From Isoetes taiwanensis (Eukaryota; Streptophyta; Lycopodiopsida; Isoetales; Isoetaceae), in contig JAJEKV010000013.1 in the NCBI GenBank assembly GCA_021234155.1, forward strand, positions 11,992,669-12,056,668: a stretch of DNA of 64,000 bases. Direction: 5' to 3'. Positions 22,794 to 34,029 of this stretch are shown in pieces; position 1 is the stretch's first letter; the number at the start of each line of letters is the position of its first letter. The translations under genes and the position numbers were made by a program. The notes beneath the pieces are model-generated. The model had not been told where the DNA came from, ran no database searches, and saw only the letters and a list, made by a program, of their open reading frames with translations.

Positions 22794-24128
22794 TTTAGAA
22801 ATATACACACGGACAGACTCTCATGATTCTTGGGGACCAAGGATTTGAAAGGGAAGGTATGCTATGAACAATGTGGTGCAACATTGCAAGTTAACCTAAG
22901 CTAAGAAAAATAATCCCTTATTAATGGGTGACCTCGTGTCACCCGATCCAAAAGGCAATGAAGTTGTGCTTCGTGCCTATCTGATCGACCTACTGTTACT
23001 GCCCCAAAGGCATTCACACAAAGTCGTGGACCCCTGTAGCTAAATCAAAATTTTCCTTCTCTGTTAGGGGCAAGTTCGATGATACAGAAGATGCCCGGCC
23101 TCTGTTGCTGCTGCCGATTTGTCATCTTAGCATTGTTTGTCACGAAAACAATAAAATCTGCATTCAAAGAGAAATCGTATACATCTAGGATATTAACAAA
23201 TCTAGGATATGTATGAACATAATATCCTTATAGCATGAATTAATTAGTGTAAGCCGTTTTCAATTTCCCCTATCCCATGCTACCCTTGCCCCAAGGCTGC
23301 CCTCCTTTATAGTGAGTTTTAAAAACATCACAATGAACCGGAAAGCAAGTTATTCCACAACCCATAGAAAATGAAGAGGACATAAACAATGGGTGACATT
23401 TACAAAAGTGAATTTTGTCCTCAATTTTGGTTACATTGAAGTCCCCAAGGTCTTGATTTTCAGAAATAAAGATACAAAGATATGTTTTCTGGTTGTCTTT
23501 GCTAGCCTTTTAGCCTTCTTAAGTTGTAGTTTATTTGGATTTAAAATGTGGGCTTTCTTTTCAGGTAATGTAGTTTTATTGCAATTCTGCAGCATTTGAG
23601 CCTTCACGGTGTTCATTAGCTTTCAAAATGATATGCCAGGTCAAATTGACAATCCAATTTAGGGTGATCTTGGAAAAGACAAAAGCGGTTGAGGAGGAAG
23701 AACTTTCCTGTTCTGAGAAATCTTAGCATGCTTCCAGTCAACACTTGAGATTATACAATTGAATCTGGGTTTTTGCAGTGCCAGAATAAAAACTGTAAAC
23801 TTACGTTGGGGAATTAATCACACAATTTGAGGCATGGTATGATATGTAATATAACTAAGTGAAAAGAAGAAACCCATATTCTCATGGCAGAAATATATAC
23901 GCACATTGAGCAGGCAAATTATTATTGCGTAAATGTTCCAATCCTCCATTAGTGTCTCCTACTTAAATAAATACCAATCTTCCAAGGGGAAAAATTTTTT
24001 GTTGGTTAAAATCCAGGAAAGAGAATCACGTAAGGGCATTTCTAATTTCTAGAGGTGGGATAAAGCATGTAGCGAAGTTCTAACAATGTAAGATTTCTTC
24101 ATCTCAAATTTTTCATCATCTCAAAATT

Positions 24129-24671
24129 TCAGGAGTCCTTCTTGTTGCAGCTCTGAGAAGCCTGACAATCAGCATTGCTTAAGACCATAACACCTAAAAG
24201 AATGAGCAGAGCACCTACAAGCCACTTTAAAGTTGATATTCAATCAAGTGTTAATATGATTAGCTAAGTTCCTTGATCATTACAATACCCAAGAAAAAAA
24301 TGTAGAAGACATACCTGAATATGCAAAACTTCACCAAATAACAAGAACCCTGCGAATCCTGAGAGAAGAAAATTCGCTGCAAAGTTGACAACTGTAGCTT
24401 GGAGAGATGAAAGGATCTTAAGACTGGTGACATAACAAGTCCACATGACTACATTGCACAACAGGACCCCAAAATAGGTTGCAACTTTCTGCGACAAGCT
24501 CAACTGTTCCCTGTTTTTTTCATCAGCCCATTTTATCCTAGTGTTCTGTAGCAAACTAAATTACGCAAAAAAGGGACCTAATACCTCTTCAAAGGATGCA
24601 CATTTAGCTAGCACCGCACCCGTAGCAGCCGAAGCGCCTGCCGAAACAGCCCAAGCTAAACCTGCGCCCAT
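24129..24671 (-). CDS. TMEM42-like small multi-pass membrane protein (EamA/DMT-related)
   Basis: Three exons, 24671-24585, 24545-24315 and 24224-24129, join in phase 0 to a 137-residue protein. Donors are GTATTA and GTATGT; acceptors are GCTACAG and TTTAAAG. Exon 1 (29 residues) starts MGAGLAWAVSAGASAATG, a small-residue first membrane helix. Exon 2 has LLCNVVMWTCYVTSLKIL, LQATVVNFAANFLLSGFAG and FLLFGEVL, the core of TMEM42/EamA half-transporters. Exon 3 gives a last helix (WLVGALLILLGVMVLS) and a short polar tail. Four helices fit the family length. No frame damage is visible, so it is probably a live host gene. The substrate is unknown for the family. It is head-to-head with the gene at 25.4 kb. 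Confidence 0.8.
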
Positions 24672-25367
24672 TATTGCTTCCGAAAGAAAGGAAAAAAATC
24701 CTGCGTCTACTCTACTTTAATGGCGAATAGCGAATCCCGGTATCCGCCATTAACCATAATTATTGCCATCAAAGCAAGGAACACTAGTCTCCGTGAGCTT
24801 CAGTGGGTTAGGGTATGGTTGCCCCCTATCGCGACTTGCCCAAGTCGGCGGGATCAGGGCTCCTGCCAGCACGTTGCAAGGCCCCCAAATACCACGCAGC
24901 GTAGAGATGCCATGCACGTATGGGGCCGACATTGCACAGGACATAAGTTACAATCACGGCACGTCATACCCGATGTCGATGGCTATCGCGCATTCGACGA
25001 GGCCTCCCAAACCCATGTCGCGCCCTTTGGTCAGACATAGCATGTTCGGTAAAGCCTGCCCATTTCATCGAGATAGGGGCAACAATGCGTTCTACTTCAA
25101 ATTGGCGGGCAGATCAATTGACTCTTTTCCAAATGGAGTGGATTGGTAATTTAAAATGTTTTGAATCCAAATTGTGCTCTGTATCGCCATATCAGGAGCT
25201 TCTACTGCTTCAACCAGCTCAATGGCGCAGACCAGATCGAACAGGGTGCATGGCAATGCCATGCCAATCTGAGTACCTGCCAATACCAAAAGGGTTAGGG
25301 CAAAGCGGGTGAGGAAGGGAAGGACGGATCAAACTCTCAATAATACCATGGAAGGGCAGCCTTCAAC

Positions 25368-26141
25368 ATGGCTGACTTTGAGATTGGGACCAAGAGGTTC
25401 AGAGAATTCATATATCCACATGGCCAGTCAAGAGTGGCATCCATCTGTAGCACTCAAAGGCCCACAAATATGGAAGCCAAGAAGAGAAGGTTGGAGATTC
25501 TGAACAGAAGGAGGGTTAGATTGGGCAAAAGGGTTGTCTGTGAAGGTGCTACTCGACCACAGGATGGTGCTACTGAATTGGACTATGTGCCTTCTAGTCA
25601 ACCCCCAATCAGCATTGGTGGTCACATACCTGTAATCAGGCCCATCCCCAATAGGGTTGACAACATTGCATCTCCTTGCACGAGATGGGACTTGCCATCA
25701 CATGCTAAGCTTAGTGTCCGTGCACATGATGAGGTAGACTTGCACATGAACACTCAAGCTTGGGTTAGGTATGCTGATGTGAACATTGGCCCAACAGGTG
25801 ATCAACTCCCTGCAATTGATAAGGCGAGAATTATTAGGGGGATGGTGGCTGATGGTGTGAAAAGAGATATAATATCCAAGGCCAAAGGCATGGATCTTGA
25901 ATTTTTGGTTGCATGGAGGAAAAAACTTGCCGAGGTAAGGACTGGTATTCACATGTTCATTTCTATTCATTCTGTTGTATATTAAACAACCCTAGCTATG
26001 CAGGTATCTGGCTGCACACCAGTATTTGATGTTGATGCTGAAGCAAGAACAGATGCTGAAGATGCATATAACAGTGATGAGACAATTGACGAAAGCCACA
26101 TCAGCTCTCAACATGTACAGGAGTGTGAGTGGGCACTCTAA
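25368..26141 (+). CDS. Two-exon gene of unknown function
   Basis: Exon 1 (25368-25934, 189 codons) ends at CCGAG|GTAAGG, and exon 2 (26004-26141) starts after TATGCAG and runs 45 codons to TAA. The splice keeps phase 0, giving 234 residues. The N-terminal half is basic (KKRRLEILNRRRVRLGKR, about residues 38-56). The middle has D-L-H-M-N-T-Q-A-W-V-R-Y-A-D. A helical part (KARIIRGMVADGVKRDIISK) follows, and the C-terminus is strongly acidic. I do not recognise a family. The basic-to-acidic layout suggests a nuclear or transposon-derived protein, but that is a guess. The ATG at 25368 is the first in this frame; the intact splice supports the model. Confidence 0.5.
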
Positions 26142-26403
26142 TTTGATGCCTTGCTAATTTATTAATCAATTCAGAACATTCAACCTGTTGGACATGTTAT
26201 TTCCGACATGTTGTTATTCGAATGAACCATTTGTGAACACATTCAATTCACAACATTGTAAGTGCATCACTCCAATTGTGATATGTTGTGCATTGTATAC
26301 AGTTGAATGGAATGTTTAGTTTGTGAATGTATAAACCATTGCGTAACTTATTCATTACAGTGCAATGTCCATGCGCATGTCTTACCACAACAGACAAAAC
26401 ATA
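26142..26403. other. Gene-free AT-rich spacer
   Basis: Likely 3' untranslated and intergenic sequence of the preceding gene. No motif is recognised. Confidence 0.4.
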
Positions 26404-26405
26404 TG

Positions 26406-26669
26406 TCAAGACCTTTTGCCCACCTACAATTCTTTCCTAAAATCTGACAAAATTATAATAAAATCTGAGACAATAAGATTATGACAAAATCTGAGATAAT
26501 AGGATTCATATATTCATAATATTCATAATAATATTCATAACGGAGTCAAGACCTTTCTGCCCATCAACAATTCCTTCCTAAAATGTCAGCATCTTATTAA
26601 CACTAAGATTATGACAAAATCTGAGATGATAAGATTCTTATATTCATATATTCATAATAATATTCATAA
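26406..26669. repeat. Direct repeat, about 130 bp x 2, AT-rich
   Basis: A segment beginning TCAAGACCTTT and ending ATATTCATAATAATATTCA-like occurs at 26406-26541 and again at 26545-26669, with small differences. It contains inner repeats of GATTATGACAAAATCTGAGA. Confidence 0.85.
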
Positions 26670-26730
26670 CAGAGTACATGCCTAGCCAAGCCCTGCCACT
26701 CATAGAGCTTCAAGACCAACAAAATAAAAA

Positions 26731-27159
26731 TTACACAAGGGAAAGAAAAAGAAAAAGAAAAAGAAAAACTGCCCGGAGTGCTAGCAGAAGGAAGGCCTCG
26801 GTCTTCTTTCTTGAGGAGGACATTGCCATTATCGTCGTCTGGACTTGGCAGTGGATCTGTTGGCCACTCCGGGAATGATGTAATGTATCCGCGACCTCCG
26901 ATGAGCAGGTGCATGAGACAGTGGACGAGATTGGCTCGTCTACCTTCTGCTGTGTTACCAGCAGGTTCTTGAAGGTGATGGCCCGTGCTGGGATTGGGAA
27001 GGTGTCGGAAGTTTCAGAAGATGAGCTAGCGGCCCGTGAACTCTTTGGGGTATTTAAAGCTGGGGTGTGCCTCAACCGGCCTTGCAGGCTCAATCTTGCA
27101 TGACCGCGAGGAGTTCGCTCCATTCGATTTATTATCTCCTTGCTGCATGCGAAATCCAC
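26731..27159 (-). CDS. Unrecognised exon-like open frame
   Basis: A 142-codon minus-strand frame begins after a plausible acceptor (GCATGCAG near 27150) and is rich in Ser, Thr and Arg (RAASSSSETSDTFPIPARA, then KNLLVTQQKVDEPISSTV). The C-terminal hydrophobic run is a translation of an AAAGAAAAG-type low-complexity tract and is probably not real. A neighbouring frame at 26609-26914 is also open. Nothing identifies a family. Confidence 0.25.
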   Translation of the reverse strand: MDFACSKEIINRMERTPRGHARLSLQGRLRHTPALNTPKSSRAASSSSETSDTFPIPARAITFKNLLVTQQKVDEPISSTVSCTCSSEVADTLHHSRSGQQIHCQVQTTIMAMSSSRKKTEAFLLLALRAVFLFLFLFLSLV

Positions 27160-27259
27160 AGCCTGTTAGCTCGAATCCAATACAATACCAAAAAATCAAG
27201 GAAACAAAGAAACATTTGAAGCTTACTTGAAGCAATTTCCAATGGCGCTGAAGCAATTT

Positions 27260-29033
27260 GCAATGGTGCTAGGTTGGATGCTCGCCTGTATAATGCAACG
27301 GATCAGTTGCCCCCATTATATAGGGGGGAGAACTGAAGGCGAGGTGATTGCACAATCCCTCAATTCATTTCAAATCTGAGCATTAAATTCTCAAGGGATT
27401 CACACAGAAGACCCACATAAACCTAGTGAGTGTGTGGAAGGGGGTTTTTTCTCGATGTTTTTGTACGTATACTAGGGGTTTAAATCCTCCTCTTACTGAC
27501 ATTCTAGTGTATTTTCTCTACGGAAGGGGTTTTTTTTCCAACACTTTTGCGTTCACCTTAAATACGCAGGTGGCATATGTTCATGTGATAAAGGTGAATC
27601 CCCTGGGATTAAATTGCCTGGTACCTCAATTCCCAGGGCCCCAACGTCCTGAATGCTTAGGCTTATAACGTGAATCTCTAATCTGCGGCCTTAATCAACC
27701 TCATTTGTGAGATGTGCTTCGAGTTTTAGAAGTGATTAGGGTAAGTATTAGCGGGTTAGATTTAAACTAGACATCGGTTTCATGATGAGGAGTACTCGCG
27801 ACGGAAAAGGTTGCGCATGTAAAACCTCGGGCATACCGCGACGGGGGGATCTCGCGACCTTGATGCATGTGAACCTGTCCGGGGTAGCAAGGTCTACCCG
27901 CACCTGCTGACGGGCCCTAAACCACACCGACAGGCTACACCTACCGCGGTACATGGGACATTTTGCCACATATGCAGGGAATTGGCCGCCATGTAGGCCC
28001 CCCCCCAAAACTTTGGGGTAGTAATTGGAGATGGAAATGGAAAAATCTCGTTAAAATAAATTGCCCACATTTTAGTTTAGGTTCCCGCGATTCAAGGAAC
28101 ACGCGAAATTACCAATAGATTTATATGGAATTTTCAATGGCGCCCCTTAAGTGCGCGAAAGGGGGCGACCATACTGTAAGTGAGAGTTGCTAAGAATTCG
28201 TATTCCCTATTGGTGAGCCTTGGTTGTTACCTTGCAATATGAAAGTCAAGAAGTGCAGAGCAATCAAGGATGGTTTCCCATCGCCTGGGAACCTCCAGGT
28301 TTGAACCTGGGCCCCCTCCAGGTATGTTGTTCATGGGAACACAGTAATCGTCAATCTAGGCTTGGCATCCAGGTCTGCCCATTTAGAATGGTTCACGGGA
28401 AACCACCCTAACTTGACAAAACCTAGTACCACAGTTTCAAGTTTGAGGCCATGGACATTTAATGTGTGGATAGTCCCCTTAGCAGCACTGTTAGATCAAC
28501 TCAAACTTAATGACGACATCATGTGCATATCTCTTATACCATTTTAATCTAGTAATGATGAGTGTGAACCACATTATTAGCTCTTCTTAACAAATGCATG
28601 TAAGCTTAACTCTGTTAAGAGTCTACACATATAATGGAGTTTCTCATTTCAAAGTTCAATAGTTTTTGACAACTTAGACAGTACAATCCAAATGGGAATC
28701 TAACATAAAATAACAACCATCAAACTCAAGATTTTTCTAAGAGAGAGAAAGAAAAAACTAGGTGTAGCGCACGAGGTTGCCCTCTACGGCCTAGGAAGGT
28801 GTTGGAAGAGTGTGATCCTTAATTTTCTTGGGGGTTTTGTACATCTCACAGCCTTTTGTCATAAAACCAGATGACATGATTTTATGATGGCTAAGCGCAT
28901 GCTAGGTTTTGCATTGTAGCCAAGTGCATGGCAAGGTTGATATTGTCTTTGGGAAAATATTGTAATACTTGTCAAGCATTAACGAGTGAGCCACACTAGG
29001 CATATACTAATAATTGCCAACAAAAACATTTTT
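27260..29033. other. Gene-free stretch
   Basis: No gene recognised. The 27.78-28.01-kb patch is GC-rich with an 86-codon frame of arginine-rich composition, but no motif. A tRNA T-arm-like sequence occurs near 28290 without the rest of a tRNA. Confidence 0.5.
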
Positions 29034-29046
29034 TTGACCCATTTTT

Positions 29047-30892
29047 TTTTTTTTTTTGAGGGTAAGAGTGCAATTTATTAATTTTTAAAAAAGGGTACAG
29101 TGAGTCCCCTCAACGGGACAGATAGAAAGATATAATCCAATGGGAGGAATGCCCAAGGGCCCGACAATTGAAGGTGTACTAGTGGCACAGCCAATTCTTC
29201 TTCCTCACTGATGTAGGTACTATAGGGCAAAACAACCTTCTTCTCCACAAGAGCGAGTACTATAGATAAGGCTGCGCATTTCCACCCATCATTGCCACTT
29301 GGGGGTTGTTCATTTGGTTCAAGAGTTTACCTTCTTCATAGATGGTTGCCTTCATCCTTGTCAACCCGGTTACATTTGAAGTGCGTGTAAAACCTTCAAG
29401 TCGCCAATTACGTCAAGCGCCTTGTCATAGTTCCTACCCATCTTTCTATGATGGGCTAGCGCCATTAGGGCCACTTCCATATTGAAGAGGCTTTTAATTT
29501 TTCAATGCTAACCTCCCGCCCCTCCAGTAAGCAACACGGCACCGATGCTTCCGGACCACCCAAAGGGCAATTGATACCGGTGAAGAAGTGATTTGACAGC
29601 TTCGGATGAAATTAAAATACGGCGGTTGAGTTGGTGTAAGTCAAGTCAGAGAATAGGAGTAGCCCACCTCGAAATAAAAATCCTAGGGCAAAAAAATACG
29701 TGTGCAGTAGATTCGCTTTCTTGACAACCCAGAGGGCATAACTCGCTTCTTTGAGATACCTCGAGGAAGAGTTTAGCATTGGAGGAGAGACCACCTTGAA
29801 GGGGCTGTCCCCTTTGCAAGAACTGGATTCTTCGGGAACATAAGGACTTCCAAGAGTTGGCAAGGAGTTGAATAGCAGTTGGTCTATTGACCCCTAGTAT
29901 GAGCTCAGCTTTAAGGGGGACTTCACTACGAAGCGCTCGATATACCTTTGCCACCTTGTAGAAAGGGGATTCCACACACTCCCACCTTTCTTCAGGACCC
30001 TCCAGCCCAGAGAGACCAGAGATATTAGCTTGGATTTCCCTTAGGATCTTCTTGTCACCCTCACCAGCATTTGGGATCAGCCTTTTTAGTTTGGACCAGG
30101 AGATCCACCTACCATTCTCCCAAAGGTGGGATAGCCTGGAGATCCCATGAACCCTCCATTTATATAGATCCGGGGATGTACTAGTGCAAGAGGAAGATTC
30201 CTTGATCCCCAAACCCTAGTATTCCAGAAAGGATTGATCTTACCAGCATGTGGAGGTAGCTCAGCAGGAGAGCATAATGGTTGCACCTTCGCCCATGCCT
30301 GGAGTATTCTTCTCATAACAGGAGAGGTACTTGGGGCTATCTTAAAGTCTCTAAAAGCCGCCCCAAAATCATCTCTTGGGAGGGAAGGCTTGCTTTTGAG
30401 TTTACAGCATTGAAACCAATATCTGACAAATGCTAGGCCAGGGGAAGTGTCCCCTTGCAGTACTCTCCATACGTATCTGGCTGCTAATGCCTGAGCCTGA
30501 GAGAAGGGATCTTTGCAACCAAGACCACCTTCTTTCTTATCTCTACATAGTTCAGACCAACCCACCTTGGCCATACCTCCCCAGATAAATTTCCTGATTA
30601 TGACCTGGATCTGGTTGTACACAAATTTCTGCGCCACAATTACAGACGAGAAAAAAATGTGAGAGGCTGCAAGAACAGCATTGGCCACTGTTACACGCCC
30701 AGACACAGCAAGGCCTTTGGCTGACCATAGGGCAACTTTCTTCCGAAGACGGTCCAACAGAGGCGACCAGAGTCCTTTGATATTATCCGATAAGGAAAGT
30801 GGAAGGCCCAGGAGAGTAATTGATTCACCTGCTTTCACCACCGGAAACCCTAGCGCATTGACTCGAGGATCAAGAGCAGTTTAGTCATTGAC
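29047..30892 (-). mobile_element. LINE H: 5'-truncated poly(A) LINE with 13-bp target-site duplication
   Basis: The left (3') end is a poly(A) tail, seen as a T run from about 29042 to 29059. The whole element lies between two copies of TTGACCCATTTTT (29034-29046 and 30893-30905); the left copy overlaps the T run. The body contains the post-catalytic part of a LINE ORF2. The poly(A) tail and different protein motifs separate it from the hairpin-and-microsatellite LINEs elsewhere in the window. Confidence 0.9.
29612..30885 (-). pseudogene. LINE H ORF2 C-terminal part
   Basis: Reading starts downstream of the catalytic YADD with SITLLGLPLSLSDNIKGLW and continues through RLRKKVALWSAKGLAVSGR, FIWGG and a W-S-E-L-C-R-D-K-K-E-G-G-L-G-C-K-D motif, all standard for plant L1-type ORF2 thumb regions. 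After a frame change near 30100-30200 comes TAIQLLANSWKSLCSRRIQF. The zinc-binding end follows as C-P-L-G-C-x8-H-x4-C. The catalytic half was never copied (5' truncation), so it was dead on arrival. Confidence 0.85.
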
Positions 30893-30905
30893 TTGACCCA
30901 TTTTT

Positions 30906-31913
30906 AGTCATTTTGCATGGAATTTTCAACCACGTTCTATAGTTCCACTTTAATACGAGCTTTCAAGCTAGAAATGTATGTATCAGCATTTGGAATAAGG
31001 TTTTACAGAGTTATAAGTTCAAAAGATCCTGCCGACACCTATGTGTTGCATTTGCTCAAAGGACAATTTCCGCCTCCCATATAGTCTGAATTCATTGCAT
31101 TTCATGACAGAGTGGTGTGATGTTAGAGTTAGTTCATAAAAAAATCAGCATGTATATTCTGTATTGGATGTAAATGGGAATTCATTTACCTACACACAGA
31201 TGGTTCACCTTCAAGCCCAATCTCTAGAATTTGAACGTGTCTCTAACCGAATCTGAGTACGATCTACTGAAGGGTTCAATATAAGGAATGTCCCATACAC
31301 GTTGATCTCAATTTTTGGTCCACTGTTGAAAACTCTAGTTTTTTTGGGTCCACATGTACTTTATTCGAAGATCACAAAAAAATCTACATGTAGATATGTG
31401 GAGGTGTGGTCTTACTAATTTATGGTGGTGTTTTTTAAGTGGACAAGGAATGTCCACTGTTAGGTTTTTAAGGAGCTATGGTTTTTGTTTTTTAGGACGT
31501 GTGGTTTTTGAAGGAGATATGTTTTTTGTTAAAAGAACTGTTGTTTTTATGTTTGAGGTGGTGGTGTTTTTAAGGAGGTGTAGTTTTTGGAGGTGTGGTT
31601 TATAAGTAAAAGGTTTATTTTTTAAGGATATATGATTCTCTAAGTCTAAAGGGGTGTGATATTTTAAGGTTCTTTATAGCCAATTTTGTAAGCACCATTT
31701 ACAATCATTGCACTAGTCCCATTCATATGACACCCCATAAAGTATTCATGTTGTCATTACATGCCATGTGTAAATATACAATATCTCATCTATTGTCCCT
31801 CTACCCCTCATGCTACAAGAAAACTAGAATACAAAGGCATATTAAGATCCCGGAATTGAGTTGAGTTGAATTTAATTTTAACATCCATGGGGGCAACAAG
31901 TCTATCAGATCTC
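30906..31913. other. Gene-free stretch with a strand-asymmetric GT-rich block
   Basis: No gene seen. The part at 31354-31640 is markedly G/T-rich on the plus strand, with loose repeats of TTTTTAAGGAG and GTGTGGTTTTTG. The rest is unremarkable. Confidence 0.5.
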
Positions 31914-31980
31914 GTGTGTGTGTTTGTGTGTGCATGTGTGCGTGCATGTGCATGTGCATGTGCATGTGTGAGAGAGAGAA
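31914..31980. repeat. Compound (TG)n / (CATGTG)n / (GA)n microsatellite
   Basis: TG dinucleotides pass into TGCATG hexamers and then GA repeats, directly abutting the ATGAA tail of LINE C. Confidence 0.9.
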
Positions 31981-32052
31981 ATGAAATGAAATGAAATGAA
32001 ATGTTTTATTACATCTACTGAGACCATCAAGTCTATTAGATGATAATACACT

Positions 32053-32928
32053 TTAATCATCAATCCAATCATGTGATGAACTTCCACTATCAGAAGTATC
32101 ATCCCTCATAACTTCTACATCTCTCTCATCGTTCCGCAAGAGGGTGTCTATGCTAGAGATATACGATGTCCTGACCTTCATAACCTCAATGATGAAGTTT
32201 CCCACAGCTGATGGATGCAAATTGAACAGGTCCTCTAAGGATCCATGTATTCCATATCTGTCCCTCAGTGTTTCATGTGCCGGACACAATAAAAGTGTGT
32301 GCCTCTCGTCTTCTACCTCGTCTGTGCCACAAACCCTGCATGTTCGTCTTTCCCTCGAAATCTTTTTCCATCTCCCCTCTTCTATGCTTAGATGGTGTGA
32401 GCTCAGTCGCATGCGTGATATTTCTACTCTTTTCTTCCTCGACACATCTGTTTTTAGGTAACCTGCCTCAGCAAGCAAGGGATTCATATATTTTTGGTAA
32501 TCTACCATTTTCTTTCCTGGGTTTTTCCACATTGTCTTTGTCATCCCTTCTTTCACCCAATCTCTAATTTCTTTTTCTTTCTTAAGACAATCCTCTAAAT
32601 CCCATTTCGTTAACCAGTCTAAGATATTCCTGTACCATCCATTTGTTCCACTTTCAACCATGGCTAGGTGTGGCAGCCTATCATCATCCAATTTCTGTAT
32701 CTTATTTACATATGCTAGTGTCTGGGCAAGGGCTTCCCCTTCTAAAGGTATCATCCCGCATTCAATCAACATCATCTGGTATGGTGTTTGAGTTTTCACT
32801 CCCAATTCCGTGCATAAAAATCTTTTTTGAATCTTTTCTATCTGACCCCATAAACAATTTGGTAGTCCTGGATCCCAAACTTCACAACCATACAAGACTA
32901 TTGACTGTACTAAACATTTGTATAACAT
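32053..32928 (-). pseudogene. LINE C ORF2 C-terminal part with zinc motif
   Basis: This 291-codon open stretch begins at LYKCLVQSIVLYGCEVWDP, the usual segment after the RT thumb. It runs through KRFLCTELGVKTQTPYQMML and VEISRMRLSSHHLSIEEGR to a C-R-V-C-G-x8-H-x4-C zinc motif (about 32290-32340). The last 60 residues are acidic and Ser/Asp-rich. The frame is undamaged over its whole length, so the element may be fairly young. It is separated from its RT core by the insertion at 32933-34022. Confidence 0.85.
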
Positions 32929-33455
32929 TCTTGCACTACGACTCGCATGAACACAACAACATGCTTTTCATTCATCTCAGCAGTTTTTTCTACAATGGTA
33001 TAGGGTGGGTAGCTGCACATCGCAGGCTACCCAAAAAATGAAAAACATAGGGAATATCCAGTTATAACACCTGGACCCCAAATAAAATTGTGTGCTATAG
33101 ATGTTGGCTAGTGTACCGCTTAGAGTTTATCACGGATTAAAAACCCCAGCCCTTTCGGGTTTTCGAGGAAAAACCCTAGCGATAAAATCTCGGCAAGGGC
33201 TTGACAACGCAGGGTGCTAAACGTTTTCCAAAAACCCACGCCCACCGAGAATACCGGAAGTCGCATCATCCCCCGGACGCACATCACCAACAGAAAAACC
33301 AATAGAGAAAAAAGCGTTTAGGGGTGGGTCGCGCGTGCCACGCGACAAAACAACATTTACACCTCGAAAAGCGAGAGGTCGGGTCACGCAGCGTGCCACG
33401 CGACAATTATAACAAATATGAACATATAAATAACAATTTTAAGGGGAAGGGTGGG

Positions 33456-33633
33456 AGCCATGGATACCGCCGGAGATGAGAAAGCCGGATGAAACGTCGA
33501 TGAAGAACTCGCAATAAGTAGCGATCCTCAACCCGATGAACGGCCTAGAAATGCATGCGATGCATGCATGCGACGATGCAATGCATGCATGCTTTCTCGT
33601 GCAAGAATGGCGATTCGCTACGCGAATCGATGG
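33456..33633. repeat. Direct repeat copy 1 (about 180 bp)
   Basis: Nearly the same as 33839-34022. It contains clustered GCATGCAT (RY-type) motifs at 33550-33592 and the terminal hairpin at 33604-33643. Differences are mostly 1-3-base indels. Confidence 0.9.
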
Positions 33634-33838
33634 CATTCTTGCACTACGACTCGCATGAACACAACAACATCCCGATACCAGAGAACTTCAAATACTAGAT
33701 CCGAGGAGAAAAGGTTGAAGATTGTCCTAGGCTGGACAAAAGGGCAAAGATAGAAGAGATTAGAAAGGATAGGAAAGGCCAAGAAAGCGTAGCTCATGCA
33801 AGAAGAAGCCCCTCCTCCGCATGAGATCAAAGAATAGA

Positions 33839-34022
33839 AGCCATGGATACTGCTGAGAGATGAGAAAGCGCCGATGAAACGTCGATGAAGAACTCTGCAA
33901 TAAGTAGCGATCCCTCAACCTGATGAACGGCCTAGAAATGCATGCGATGCATGCATGCGACGCATGCAATGCATGCATGCTCGTCTCGTGCAAGAATGGC
34001 GATTCGCTACGCGAATCGATGG
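33839..34022. repeat. Direct repeat copy 2 (about 184 bp)
   Basis: Second copy of the repeat at 33456-33633, with the same RY-type GCATGCAT cluster (33938-33980) and terminal hairpin (33992-34029). Confidence 0.9.
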
Positions 34023-34029
34023 CATTCTT

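Larger units (their letters stand above)
18000..24128. other. Long gene-free region with two minisatellite-like blocks
   Basis: Apart from the tandem repeats noted separately (20780-20930, 22602-22793) I recognise no gene, RNA or bounded element. Frames at 19185-19629 and 23393-23616 lack protein-like composition or motifs. A TGTTGGGAACA near 20242 resembles an LTR start, but no partner was found. Confidence 0.5.
32933..34022. mobile_element. Tandem (head-to-tail) insertion inside LINE C, with three copies of the target site
   Basis: CATTCTT occurs at 32926-32932, 33634-33640 and 34023-34029. The first and third copies flank the insert; the second sits between two units that share their left 30 bases (32933-32962 and 33641-33670) and their right about 180 bases (33456-33633 and 33839-34022). 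The middles differ (493 and 168 bp). The right end carries a hairpin with arms CGATTCGC and GCGAATCG. The first middle (about 33130-33210) resembles the LINE D 3' region. The element type is not recognised. Confidence 0.7.

Noticed and set aside
28270-28330. tRNA-like T-arm near 28290
   Set aside because: Only the B-box-like part is present.
33918-33992. Hammerhead-ribozyme-like core (CTGATGA, eight bases, GAAA) in the second direct repeat
   Set aside because: The eight bases between the two boxes cannot form a proper stem II, the base after the possible stem III would be G at the cleavage position, and the first repeat copy has CCGATGA. I do not consider it a ribozyme.
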